Below are positions 1-7,320 of a stretch of 16,001 nucleotides of DNA, one piece after another. Under the pieces are notes generated by a model, which saw only the letters and a program-made list of their open reading frames with translations, searched no databases and was not told the DNA's origin. The position numbers and the translations under genes were made by a program. Numbering within the stretch: position 1 is the first letter of the stretch; each line of letters opens with the position of its first letter. The stretch is from contig CAYFJO010000241.1 in assembly GCA_964343305.1 (NCBI GenBank), positions 1 to 16,001 on the forward strand. Direction: 5' to 3'. The stretch is from CAYFJO01 sp964343305. Its GTDB lineage: Bacteria; Planctomycetota; Planctomycetia; Pirellulales; Pirellulaceae.

Positions 1-403
1 TTCGCATTTCGGCTCGCGCCGCGTCAGACTTATCATCGTAGCCAGCCAAATGCAGCGTGCCGTGAATCACGTATAGCAACAATTCATCCAAGACTTGCCA
101 GTCGTGCCGGCGAGCGACGTCAGCAGCCACATCGGCACAGACGATCACTTCGCCTTCGAACAGCTCATCACCCGCGTCTGTGAGCGGAAAGCTCAGCACA
201 TCGGTCGGATAGTCGTGATTGAGGTACTGCCGGTTCAACTGGTGCATGGTCGGCGCGTCCACGACGGCGAGACTGACTTCGGCGCATTGAATGCCTTCGC
301 CGGACAAGACAGCGCGAGCGACGTCGATCATTTTCCGTGAATCGACGTCGTGAGCGGATTGGCGATTGGCGAGTTCGACCTGGATCAATGGGTCAGGGAT
401 CAC
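1..403 (-). CDS. ybeY: YbeY endoribonuclease (partial, C-terminus outside window)
   Basis: YbeY is a metal-dependent RNase family acting in 16S rRNA maturation and ribosome quality control. The reverse strand from 403 translates without a stop to the window edge, giving 134 residues. The middle carries VSLAVVD and then LNRQYLNHDYPTDVLSFPL, the typical YbeY core. The metal site HGTLHLAGYDD lies at 32-64. In the usual motif the last position is His; here it is Asp. I chose the GTG at 401-403, four bases past the stop of the HD-hydrolase gene, because the first strand (LIQVELANRQ) starts just after it. A TTG five codons further in is possible. It follows phoH and the 7TM-HD gene, an order known from many bacteria, so co-transcription is likely. 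Family assignment is firm; the start is less certain. Confidence 0.93.
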   Translation of the reverse strand, partial: MIPDPLIQVELANRQSAHDVDSRKMIDVARAVLSGEGIQCAEVSLAVVDAPTMHQLNRQYLNHDYPTDVLSFPLTDAGDELFEGEVIVCADVAADVARRHDWQVLDELLLYVIHGTLHLAGYDDKSDAARAEMR

Positions 404-407
404 TGGC

Positions 408-2762
408 TCAAGCCGAGTCTTGTTTTTCGGGGTACTTAACACGTCCGTGGTAAACTGCCGTGAGGGATTTGACAATGCTCAATTCGACGGTGTGCAGCTC
501 CTTCAATGTCAGCCCGCACTCATCAAATTGTCCGCCGAGCAATCGTTTCATGACCATTTCGTGAACCAGGCTTTCGATGCGAGCGGGCGTCGGTTCGACA
601 AGCGTCCGGCTGGCGCTTTCCGCGGCGTCGGCCACCATGATCACTCCGGCTTCCTTCGTTTGCGGTTTCGGACCAGGATAGCGAAAATTGGCTTCTTCGA
701 CTTCGGCGGTATCCGGATCCTCCTCTTGTTTTTTGGTTGCCTGGTCAAAAAAGTACTCGACCAGTGTTGTGCCGTGATGCTGTTCGATGAAATCAATGAT
801 CGATTGAGGCAGGCGATGCTGCCGCGCAAGATCGGCACCATCCTTGACGTGGGCGATGATCACGAGCGTACTCATCGCCGGCACAAGCGACTCGTGCCGG
901 TTGACGCCGACATCCTGATTTTCCACGAAATAGCTGGGCTTGAGCATTTTTCCGATATCGTGGAAATACGCGCCAACGCGGCACAACAACCCGTTGGCTC
1001 CGATGGCATCGGCGGCGGCTTCGGAAATCGATGCGACATTGATCGAGTGGTTATGCGTTCCAGGAGCGCGTTGCACCAACTCCTGCAGTAGCGGGTGCGA
1101 ATTCACGCCAAGTTCCAGCAAGCTGATGTCGGTCTGCACGTCGTAGATCTTTTCGATGAACGGCAAGAACACGGTCATCAGAATTCCACCCAAGAACGCC
1201 GCAAGACCGTATCGCGCCGAGTCTAACAGTAGCGCCCAACCCACCGAGTCCCAAACGGTCAGACTTGTTTCCGCTCCCCCCACGGCAACGATTCGTTCTC
1301 CGAAGACTTGGCTGGCGACGGTGCTGACGCCGACCGTCGTCATCGCTGCAACCAATCCCGCACAAGCGCCAACGTAAATCAACTTCGTACGACTTTGAAT
1401 TTGGCTGACCATTTGAATCGCCGATGCGACGGTGGCCATGTAGATGACAAATTCGACAAGGCCCTGGCCCAAAGACAAAACGACCGTCAACGCAACGCCG
1501 GCCGATAGCAACAGCGCCAGTTCCTGACGATATGCCACCGCCACGGTGACTCCGAGCATGAACAACGGAATAACTTCGCCCCGCACATTGTCGAACGAAA
1601 GGAACGAACAAAGTCCAACGGTCAGCACGACCAAGCCAAGGATCGTCGAGAAACGCCACATCTGGGACAACAGACGCGGCTCACGATAGTAGATGAAGAA
1701 ACCGCACAACATATAGAGTGCGGTATACATTCCCATGTCGGCAATGAAATGTCCGAATCGATGGCCAAGACTCATGCTCAAATTTAGAGCCCGATACTCA
1801 CGCTTTAGTAAGTCAATTTCGACCTCGGTAAGCCGCTTGCCGCCCTTGGCGAGGAGATCGCCCGGCTCATTCAAAATCGGATTGCCCGGCGAGTAGGTGA
1901 TTTGAACCGTCTCGACTTTACTAACCGCCTCGTCCTTGGCTTCGTTCGTCGCGTCGACGTTCAACGTCAATGTCGTCGGCAACGGACGATTGCTGAACCA
2001 CGCGAGAACGTGCTTTTCGACGACATCGGAGTGGTCGGCAATCATCTCAGATGATTTGAACTGGTCATCGAGATTGTTGCGCAGGGTTGCATGTGCTTCC
2101 GCCAGTCGCACGTCCTTGACTTCGACCGGATCGCTCAGCAACTCCAAACTGCCGATGGGATGAACAAGAATCTCGTATCGATTGCCTTCTATGCGTTCAT
2201 GTTCCGTCCCGTCCAGCAATCCGTTTGTCTCGAACGCCTCGAACGCTCGCTTGGCGATGGCTTCAAATTTCATCAAGTCGAGGTCGTCTGCCAACGCGGC
2301 ACGAAAACTGTCGAACTGGGCATTTGCGTCCAGACCTTGTTCCGCATCGGGAAGAAACTCTTTCCATACAGTTGGATCGAGCGTCTCAAAGGATTCTGAA
2401 CGAATGACTTGGGAAACCTTGTCTTTGAGTTCCTGCCGACGCTCAATCAACGAGCGAACATCGTGTTGGTAAATGCAAAGGGTCGCGCGACGAGCTTCGC
2501 GTCTCAGATCGTCTGTCGCAGATGGATCATCGCGGCTGAACTTGGTCCGCGCCACGATGTCTCGCGGTGCGATGTCACCGGTTCGATAGCCGAAGGGCGG
2601 CTGCCAACCGAACGTCAGCAACCACATCGCGATCGCGGCGGCAAAACACAGGCCGATGCGGATCAACACCTCGCCGCGGCGCAACTGTTCAAGCGTCCGC
2701 TCCAGTTGGCCGGGTGGCAACTCTAAGTTCGATCGGTGGCGTTTGGGACTGCCCGTGGACAT
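408..2762 (-). CDS. pgpH: 7TM-HD family phosphohydrolase, PgpH-type (probable cyclic-di-AMP phosphodiesterase)
   Basis: This is a 784-residue membrane protein of the PgpH/YqfF family, whose studied members hydrolyse cyclic-di-AMP. After a short basic N-terminus there is one membrane segment (about residues 33-51). A large extracytoplasmic region (about 52-335, 7TMR-HDED type) follows, then a cluster of hydrophobic helices (about 335-545), and finally a cytoplasmic HD domain (about 555-760). The metal-binding pattern is complete: H572 in THNHSINVA, H601-D602 in YFHDIGK, and later His/Asp residues in EQHHGT and VADAAE. The ATG start is 108 bases beyond the phoH stop, a gap filled by a long palindrome; ybeY starts four bases after this gene ends. 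The fold and HD site are clear. The cyclic-di-AMP substrate is inferred from the family, and no cyclase gene is in this window. Confidence 0.9.
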   Translation of the reverse strand: MSTGSPKRHRSNLELPPGQLERTLEQLRRGEVLIRIGLCFAAAIAMWLLTFGWQPPFGYRTGDIAPRDIVARTKFSRDDPSATDDLRREARRATLCIYQHDVRSLIERRQELKDKVSQVIRSESFETLDPTVWKEFLPDAEQGLDANAQFDSFRAALADDLDLMKFEAIAKRAFEAFETNGLLDGTEHERIEGNRYEILVHPIGSLELLSDPVEVKDVRLAEAHATLRNNLDDQFKSSEMIADHSDVVEKHVLAWFSNRPLPTTLTLNVDATNEAKDEAVSKVETVQITYSPGNPILNEPGDLLAKGGKRLTEVEIDLLKREYRALNLSMSLGHRFGHFIADMGMYTALYMLCGFFIYYREPRLLSQMWRFSTILGLVVLTVGLCSFLSFDNVRGEVIPLFMLGVTVAVAYRQELALLLSAGVALTVVLSLGQGLVEFVIYMATVASAIQMVSQIQSRTKLIYVGACAGLVAAMTTVGVSTVASQVFGERIVAVGGAETSLTVWDSVGWALLLDSARYGLAAFLGGILMTVFLPFIEKIYDVQTDISLLELGVNSHPLLQELVQRAPGTHNHSINVASISEAAADAIGANGLLCRVGAYFHDIGKMLKPSYFVENQDVGVNRHESLVPAMSTLVIIAHVKDGADLARQHRLPQSIIDFIEQHHGTTLVEYFFDQATKKQEEDPDTAEVEEANFRYPGPKPQTKEAGVIMVADAAESASRTLVEPTPARIESLVHEMVMKRLLGGQFDECGLTLKELHTVELSIVKSLTAVYHGRVKYPEKQDSA

Positions 2763-2789
2763 GGGTTTAATGCGATGATTGGGAAACGC

Positions 2790-2855
2790 CGTAGCTGCGT
2801 TCGCCAGAACGCGGAACCTTGGACGCGGACCCGCACTCTGGCGAGCGCAGCTACG
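2790..2855. repeat. Long imperfect palindrome between phoH and pgpH
   Basis: Arms 2791-2818 and 2827-2854 pair over 28 positions with about five mismatches, around an 8-base loop; the flanking C2790/G2855 also pair. Both arms start with GTAGCTGCG read outward to inward. There is no T run on either side, so it is not a typical Rho-independent terminator. It looks like a REP-like dispersed element and would fold in the mRNA between phoH and pgpH. Confidence 0.8.
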
Positions 2856-2870
2856 TTTTGAATCGCTTTT

Positions 2871-3818
2871 TCATCGCGGCTTTTTGGAATCCTCGTCGTA
2901 GGCACGAACAATTTCCTGGACCAGTCGATGCCGAACAATGTCGGCCTTCGTCAATCGTACGACCGACACGCTTTCGATTTTCTTCAAACGCTGGATGGCG
3001 TCGGACAATCCACATCGCGAGTTGGATGGCAAATCCACTTGGGTGATGTCGCCGGAAGCAACGATCTTCGACTCCTGACCCATCCGAGTCAGAAACATTT
3101 TCATTTGCGAAACGGTTGTGTTTTGTGCCTCGTCCAGAATGATAAACGCCTCGTTCAGCGTGCGGCCTCGCATGTAGGCCAACGGGATGACTTCGATCAC
3201 GTCTTGTTCCATGAGGCGTTTGATTTGATCATAATCGATCATTTCGTTCAACGCATCCAACAGCGGACGCAGATAGGGATTGATCTTGGCCTGCAAGTCG
3301 CCTGGTAGGTATCCAAGACTTTCTCCGGCTTCCACCGCTGGACGCACCAGCACGATCTTGCGAATCAGGTTCTGTTTCAGCGCCTCGACGGCCATCGCCA
3401 CGGCAAGATACGTCTTTCCCGTGCCGGCCGGTCCTATCGCAAAGATGAGTTCGCTTTTGCGGATTGCGTCAACGTATTTGGTTTGGCCTTCGGTCCGCGG
3501 ACGAATCTGGCGGCCAACCTGCATGATTTCGATGGGAATTCGGGCGGCTTGTGCTTGATCGCCGGTCACACGTGCCATCGCTTGAATCACGTCATCCGCT
3601 GCAACGTTTCCGCGGCGTTCGACTTGAGCTTTGAGCTGCTGCAAAATCTCGGTCGCTTGGGCCACCGGATTCTCTTCGCCGGCAACACGGATTTCGCCGT
3701 CGCGATGAGTGATGTTGACACCCAGCGTCTCGCGGATTGTGCGTAGATGTTGGTCCTGAACGCCGAACAGCGGTAAGACGACGTCAGGCTCCACGTGTGA
3801 AATGGTTGACTCTGTCAT
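2871..3818 (-). CDS. phoH: PhoH family ATPase (PhoH-like protein)
   Basis: A 315-residue P-loop ATPase of the PhoH family. An N-terminal KH-like region (about 15-70) precedes the ATPase domain. Walker A is GPAGTGKT at 129-136, Walker B is FIILDEAQ at 225-232, and a sensor-like SGDITQ lies near 255-260. Length and layout match the standard single-domain PhoH proteins (PhoL/YbeZ type) that sit next to ybeY. Family members bind and probably unwind or remodel RNA, and in several bacteria work with YbeY; the exact substrate is not settled. The start is an ATG with no strong Shine-Dalgarno just upstream. The gene leads a probable phoH-pgpH-ybeY transcription unit. It is separated from cdsA by 273 bases containing a terminator-like hairpin and a long inverted repeat, so it may have its own promoter there, but I did not see a convincing one. 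Confidence 0.94.
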   Translation of the reverse strand: MTESTISHVEPDVVLPLFGVQDQHLRTIRETLGVNITHRDGEIRVAGEENPVAQATEILQQLKAQVERRGNVAADDVIQAMARVTGDQAQAARIPIEIMQVGRQIRPRTEGQTKYVDAIRKSELIFAIGPAGTGKTYLAVAMAVEALKQNLIRKIVLVRPAVEAGESLGYLPGDLQAKINPYLRPLLDALNEMIDYDQIKRLMEQDVIEVIPLAYMRGRTLNEAFIILDEAQNTTVSQMKMFLTRMGQESKIVASGDITQVDLPSNSRCGLSDAIQRLKKIESVSVVRLTKADIVRHRLVQEIVRAYDEDSKKPR

Positions 3819-3829
3819 TCAAGTTCGCA

Positions 3830-3908
3830 GGTCAAAAAGGGGTCAGGTACCTTTGTGCGAAGCACCCTGCGGGCCGTCCCGGCAAAGGTACCTGTCCCCT
3901 CTTTGACC
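3830..3908. repeat. Inverted repeat with 26-base arms upstream of phoH
   Basis: Arms 3830-3855 and 3883-3908 are inverted copies that match at 24 of 26 positions. Each contains GGTACC within a GTCAGGTACC/GGTACCTGTC context. The 27-base loop is GC-rich. It begins 12 bases upstream of the phoH start codon, so it would fold in the phoH leader. I see no coding sequence in it. It resembles dispersed REP-type palindromes, and its sequence is unrelated to the palindrome at 2790-2855. Confidence 0.85.
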
Positions 3909-4042
3909 CGCGTCCAAAAAACTAACTCCTGTTAACAATCAACTATACCGAAACTTTGACACCAGCGGGCCTGCCACGTTCACGAAAATTACGCAAAGCG
4001 GCAGTGAGCAAGGAGTTAAAATCTTTGGCATTTTCTTTGCGT

Positions 4043-4060
4043 AAAACCGCTCCAAAGCGG
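4043..4060 (-). terminator. Weak Rho-independent terminator candidate after cdsA
   Basis: On the minus strand a 5-bp stem CCGCT/AGCGG with loop TTGG is followed directly by TTTT. It lies 32 bases after the cdsA stop, where a terminator for uppS-cdsA would be expected. The stem and T run are both short, so this may only attenuate. Confidence 0.4.
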
Positions 4061-4091
4061 ATGTTTGTAATAATTCCACCCGCGAGGTGCG

Positions 4092-4994
4092 TTATCCCGG
4101 CCCGACCAGCCCCAGGACCCAGCAGGCAAACGCGGCTGGTGCGGTGGTTAGAACGGAGTCGATGATATCCAGCACGCCACCCAATCCCGGAATCCACTTG
4201 CTCGAATCCTTGATATCGGCATCACGTTTCAGCAGCGACTCGGCGAGGTCGCCAATCATCCCAGCGACCGCGATGATGAAGCCATAGACGAGGCTAGCCC
4301 AAATCGGAGTGACCGCCTCACCTTCGCCGACCAACCGGGCATTCAAAACTGCAAACACCAGCCACGACATCAAGCATGCCGTCACGATGCCGCCGACTGC
4401 ACCTTCGACCGTTTTCTTGGGACTCAGCGTCGGCGACAGCGGATGCCGGCCGCACAGGCGACCAACGGCGTACGCACCGGAATCGGAAACTTTGACGATG
4501 ATGATTACCGACAACAGCGCCGCCAGTCCCCAGGCGTTATCGTGAATCATGCGCAAAGCACCAAGGAAGCTCGCCAACAGACCAATGTACGTCATCACGA
4601 AAACCGACAGCGCAACATGGACGATCGCTCCACCGGGCTTTTCGAATCGCCGCATTTCCGCAATGAACGCCATCACGACACCGAGTGCCAACCCCATCAT
4701 TGGCCAACCAAATCGGCCCAAAGGACAATCCACGGGATATTCTTTCCACATCATTGGAGCACAAGCGCTGGCCATCACAACCATCGTTCCAACAACGGTG
4801 ACCCAAGCGACCGGACGATTGCCCTGTGCATGAAACAGCGACAACATCTCGCCCGCCGCCAGTCCCGCGATCACTACGCCCAGCGGTGCCAGCCAAATTC
4901 CCGGCCGGCCGAAGTTCATCGTGCCATCCAGCCACACGATCAGCAACAGCAGCGGAATGATGACCGACGCGGAGAGCAACCGCCAGCGTAACAA
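4092..4994 (-). CDS. cdsA: Phosphatidate cytidylyltransferase (CDP-diglyceride synthase)
   Basis: Makes CDP-diacylglycerol from CTP and phosphatidic acid at the inner membrane, the branch point for phospholipids. The 300-residue protein is almost wholly hydrophobic with several membrane helices. The CdsA catalytic signature runs from about 170 to 199: S170-D171, then GAYAVGRLCGRHPLSP, then LSPKKTVEG. The second conserved block is KRDADIKDSSKWIPG at 256-270 followed by LGGVLDIIDS. In many homologues this block reads GHGGxxDRxDS, so the His and Arg are replaced here by Leu and Ile. The start is a TTG at 4992-4994 (see the ribosome binding site entry). No in-frame ATG or GTG lies between it and the uppS stop. 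It follows uppS by 12 bases and is almost certainly co-transcribed and perhaps coupled in translation. Confidence 0.93.
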   Translation of the reverse strand: MLRWRLLSASVIIPLLLLIVWLDGTMNFGRPGIWLAPLGVVIAGLAAGEMLSLFHAQGNRPVAWVTVVGTMVVMASACAPMMWKEYPVDCPLGRFGWPMMGLALGVVMAFIAEMRRFEKPGGAIVHVALSVFVMTYIGLLASFLGALRMIHDNAWGLAALLSVIIIVKVSDSGAYAVGRLCGRHPLSPTLSPKKTVEGAVGGIVTACLMSWLVFAVLNARLVGEGEAVTPIWASLVYGFIIAVAGMIGDLAESLLKRDADIKDSSKWIPGLGGVLDIIDSVLTTAPAAFACWVLGLVGPG

Positions 4995-5002
4995 CGTGCA
5001 AT

Positions 5003-5008
5003 TCCTTT
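5003..5008 (-). promoter_or_regulatory. Ribosome binding site fixing the TTG start of cdsA
   Basis: AAAGGA on the minus strand ends 8 bases before the TTG at 4992-4994 and overlaps the uppS stop codon (5007-5009). It decides for the TTG start and suggests that translation of cdsA is linked to the end of uppS translation. Confidence 0.65.
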
Positions 5009-5762
5009 ACGAGTTAAGTCCGCCGAAGCGGCGTTCGCGACCGGCAAAGTCGCGAATTGCTTGATGAAGGTCCGTCTCCTCAAACTCAGGCCAACAGCGC
5101 TGCGTGACCCAAAGTTCCGCGTAGCTGATTTGCCAAAGCAGAAAATTGCTGATCCGCATTTCGCCGGCCGTGCGAATCAACAAATCCGGATCAGGCATGC
5201 CTTTCGTATAGAGATGGTCAGAGAGATGCTGTTCCGTTAGCTCGTCAGGTTGAAGTTCGCCGCGTTTGACTTCTTCTGCGATGCCTTGTACCGCGTCGAG
5301 CACTTCCGCCCGGCCGCCGTAATTAATCGCCAGACACAAACAGGTCCCCGTGTTCGACGCGCTCATGTCGATCGTCTTGTCCATTTCGCGCTGAACTTGA
5401 TCGGGAATCCCATCTCGTCGCCCAATCGTACGGACCACGATGTTCTGATCCATGATCGTGCTACGTTCTTCGATCATGTACTGCTCGAGCAGATGCATCA
5501 GAAAATCGAGTTCTTCCTGCGGCCGCTTCCAATTTTCGCTCGACAAGCAATAGAGCGTGAGTTGTGCAATATCGAGCCGCGCACATTCCTCGACCGTGCG
5601 GCGCACGCTGGCCACGCCACGCCGATGACCTTCGATGCGCGGCAGCCCCTGACGCTCGGCCCACCGCCCGTTGCCGTCCATAATCACGGCGATGTGCCGT
5701 GGACGGCTTTCGACGGGAACTTCCAGTTCAGCGGCGGTTTCAGAAGTTGTTGCGTCGGACAC
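5007..5762 (-). CDS. uppS: Isoprenyl transferase (undecaprenyl diphosphate synthase)
   Basis: Condenses isopentenyl diphosphate onto farnesyl diphosphate with cis geometry to make the C55 carrier used for cell-wall and surface-polymer synthesis. The 251-residue protein has every family signature. HIAVIMDGNGRWA contains the catalytic D29 and the P-loop-like GNGRW. LSSENWKRP follows in the middle. Near residues 190-225 come DLLIRTAGEMRISNFLLW and then the Tyr-Ala-Glu end of the motif. Residues 1-20 are a non-conserved extension. The start is GTG at 5760-5762, with no clear Shine-Dalgarno. Upstream, purA ends 60 bases away across a perfect hairpin, so read-through from purA is possible. Downstream, cdsA starts 12 bases after the stop; uppS-cdsA is a widely conserved pair. 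Confidence 0.96.
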   Translation of the reverse strand: MSDATTSETAAELEVPVESRPRHIAVIMDGNGRWAERQGLPRIEGHRRGVASVRRTVEECARLDIAQLTLYCLSSENWKRPQEELDFLMHLLEQYMIEERSTIMDQNIVVRTIGRRDGIPDQVQREMDKTIDMSASNTGTCLCLAINYGGRAEVLDAVQGIAEEVKRGELQPDELTEQHLSDHLYTKGMPDPDLLIRTAGEMRISNFLLWQISYAELWVTQRCWPEFEETDLHQAIRDFAGRERRFGGLNS

Positions 5763-5782
5763 GGCTGTTCGTTACGGAATGG

Positions 5783-5815
5783 AGACTTCCGAAGTTTCGA
5801 AAACTTCGGAAGTCT
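5783..5815. repeat. Perfect hairpin repeat downstream of purA (copy 1)
   Basis: A perfect 15-bp stem (5783-5797 with 5801-5815) and 3-base loop; the arm core is GACTTCCGAAGTTT. A near-identical hairpin sits at 7227-7260 on the other side of purA. It is not followed by a T run on either strand, so I class it as a dispersed palindrome rather than a terminator. Confidence 0.85.
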
Positions 5816-5822
5816 GAACGCT

Positions 5823-7115
5823 CTAAGAATTCACCCAAATCGTTTGATCGCGATCCGGACCAACAGACACAATTTCAACAGGGCGGCCGACGAGTTCGCT
5901 CACGCGCTGGAGATAGCCCTTGGCTCCGTCCGGCAATTCTTCAAACGTCTTGACTCCTGTCACATCTCGCTTCCAACCAGGAATGGTTTCATAGACCGGC
6001 GTCACTCGACGCAGATCCTCGGAGTGGCTGGGGAAGTAATCAATCTGCTTGCCGTCCAATTCGTAAGCCGTGCAGATCTTGATTTCATCGAGTTGACTCA
6101 GCACGTCCATCATCATCATCGACAGCGCATCAATGCCGCTCAGTCGTGCGGTGTATCGAACCGCAACCGTATCGAACCAGCCACAACGCCGCGGACGTCC
6201 GGTCGTCGTGCCGTACTCGTTGCCCAGGTCGCGGATCTGCTGGCCGACTTCATTGTCCTGTTCCGTTGGGAAAGGTCCGCCACCAACACGCGTGGTATAA
6301 CACTTCGCCACACCAATTACCTTGTCGATCCAACGCGGCGGAATTCCCGACCCGGCAGACACTCCGACGCCCGAACTGTTGCTGCTCGTCACGAACGGAA
6401 ACGTGCCGTGATCAACATCCAGCAAGGCACCTTGAGCGCCCTCGAACAAAACCTTCTTGTTGTCCTCGACCGAGTCCAGTAAGAACGGCGAGGTGTCCTT
6501 GACATACGGACGCAGCCGATCGGCGTAGCCTTTGTACTCTTGAAAAATGCTGTCCGCGTCCAGCGTTTCTTTGGCCGCCTGCCCGTTGAAACTTGCCAGC
6601 ATGCGAAGTTTGAATGCCGTGATCCGCCGCACGCGATCTTCGAAATCATCGCGATACATGTCACCGAGTCGAATGGCATATTTGCGACCGACCTTGTCAC
6701 GATAGCACGGCCCAATGCCTCGCAGCGTCGTGCCAATGCTCTCTTCGCCATCGGTCGTTTCTTCCATCACGCGGTCTTCGGCAATGTGCCACGGCAACAC
6801 GACATGAGCGCGGTCGCTGATCATCAGGTTGTCGCCAACATTGATCCCGCGCTCCAACAGACCATCGATTTCGCCAAGTATTGTCGGCGGGTTAATCACG
6901 ACGCCCGCGGTCACCACGTTGGTCACGCCTTCGTTCAAAATGCCGCTTGGGATATGGTGCAACTTATAAGTTTGCCCACCGGTGACGACTGTATGTCCCG
7001 CGTTCGCTCCGCCCAGAAATCGAACGACGATATCGTGGTTCGCACACAGAATATCGACAAGTTTGCCTTTGGCTTCGTCACCCCATTGCAGGCCAATAAC
7101 ACATAAACCGGACAC
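5823..7115 (-). CDS. purA: Adenylosuccinate synthetase
   Basis: Joins IMP and aspartate with GTP to give adenylosuccinate, the first committed step to AMP. The 430-residue length is normal for the family. Visible signatures are: GLQWGDEAKGK at 8-18 with catalytic D13; the GGANAGHT loop with H41; IGTTLRGIGPCYRDK; FEGAQGALLDVDHG in the centre; TTRVGGGPFPTE; GRPRRCGWFD; and a C-terminal DRDQTIWV. The P-loop is usually GDEGKGK, and here its second Gly is Ala15. The start is GTG at 7113-7115, with AGGAG at 7123-7127 spaced 7 bases away. A candidate promoter lies at 7160-7188, so purA probably begins the leftward transcript that may continue into uppS-cdsA. It is flanked on both sides by copies of the same hairpin repeat. 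Confidence 0.97.
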   Translation of the reverse strand: MSGLCVIGLQWGDEAKGKLVDILCANHDIVVRFLGGANAGHTVVTGGQTYKLHHIPSGILNEGVTNVVTAGVVINPPTILGEIDGLLERGINVGDNLMISDRAHVVLPWHIAEDRVMEETTDGEESIGTTLRGIGPCYRDKVGRKYAIRLGDMYRDDFEDRVRRITAFKLRMLASFNGQAAKETLDADSIFQEYKGYADRLRPYVKDTSPFLLDSVEDNKKVLFEGAQGALLDVDHGTFPFVTSSNSSGVGVSAGSGIPPRWIDKVIGVAKCYTTRVGGGPFPTEQDNEVGQQIRDLGNEYGTTTGRPRRCGWFDTVAVRYTARLSGIDALSMMMMDVLSQLDEIKICTAYELDGKQIDYFPSHSEDLRRVTPVYETIPGWKRDVTGVKTFEELPDGAKGYLQRVSELVGRPVEIVSVGPDRDQTIWVNS

Positions 7116-7122
7116 GGTCGAA

Positions 7123-7127
7123 CTCCT
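7123..7127 (-). promoter_or_regulatory. Ribosome binding site for the GTG start of purA
   Basis: AGGAG on the minus strand, 7 bases before the GTG at 7113-7115. The conserved N-terminal strand begins right after this codon, so both signals agree on the start. Confidence 0.7.
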
Positions 7128-7159
7128 AGGCAGAGTAATTGGATCAGGCCAAACGTGTT

Positions 7160-7188
7160 AGTCTATTCAGCCAGGGAATTTATGACAA
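7160..7188 (-). promoter_or_regulatory. Candidate sigma-70 type promoter for purA
   Basis: On the minus strand TTGTCA (7183-7188) and TAGACT (7160-7165) are separated by exactly 17 bases, matching the -35 consensus at 5 of 6 and the -10 at 4 of 6. The predicted start would give a leader of about 35-40 bases. Planctomycete promoters are poorly defined, so this is tentative. Confidence 0.45.
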
Positions 7189-7195
7189 GTTGGTG

Positions 7196-7319
7196 GACTT
7201 TGGGGAAGTGTCCTAAATTGAGTTGTAGACTTCCAAAGTTTTCCGAAACTTCGGAAGTCTGGTTCAGGCCAGCACACTAACAGGACACTACCGACTTTGG
7301 GGTAGTGCCCCAATTCGAG
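7196..7319 (+). repeat. Pair of imperfect direct repeats in the purA upstream gap
   Basis: Copies at 7196-7222 and 7293-7319 share GACTTTGGGG, then AGTG and a closing GAG, with about 22 of 27 bases identical. The second copy is also part of a hairpin, 7283-7310, with stem GGACACTACC against GGTAGTGCCC. With the neighbouring palindromes this fills most of the 388-base gap between purA and the broken regulator gene; I see no intact gene in that gap. Confidence 0.6.
7227..7260. repeat. Hairpin repeat upstream of purA (copy 2)
   Basis: Arms 7227-7241 and 7246-7260 pair with one mismatch around a 4-base loop. The right arm is the same 15-mer as in the hairpin at 5783-5815, so the two are copies of one dispersed palindrome flanking purA. 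Confidence 0.8.
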
Positions 7320-7320
7320 C

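Noticed and set aside
3943..4197. 84-codon minus-strand frame overlapping the end of cdsA
   Set aside because: It overlaps the cdsA C-terminus out of frame, has no ribosome binding site I can see, and matches no family I know; the terminator candidate lies inside it.
5783..5815. Rho-independent terminator of purA
   Set aside because: The stem is strong but no T run follows it on the minus strand, and the same hairpin also occurs upstream of purA, so it behaves like a dispersed repeat.
5250..6482. 410-codon open frame on the plus strand across uppS and purA
   Set aside because: It is antisense to two genes with complete family signatures, and its translation shows no recognisable motif; it is a by-product of GC-rich codon use.
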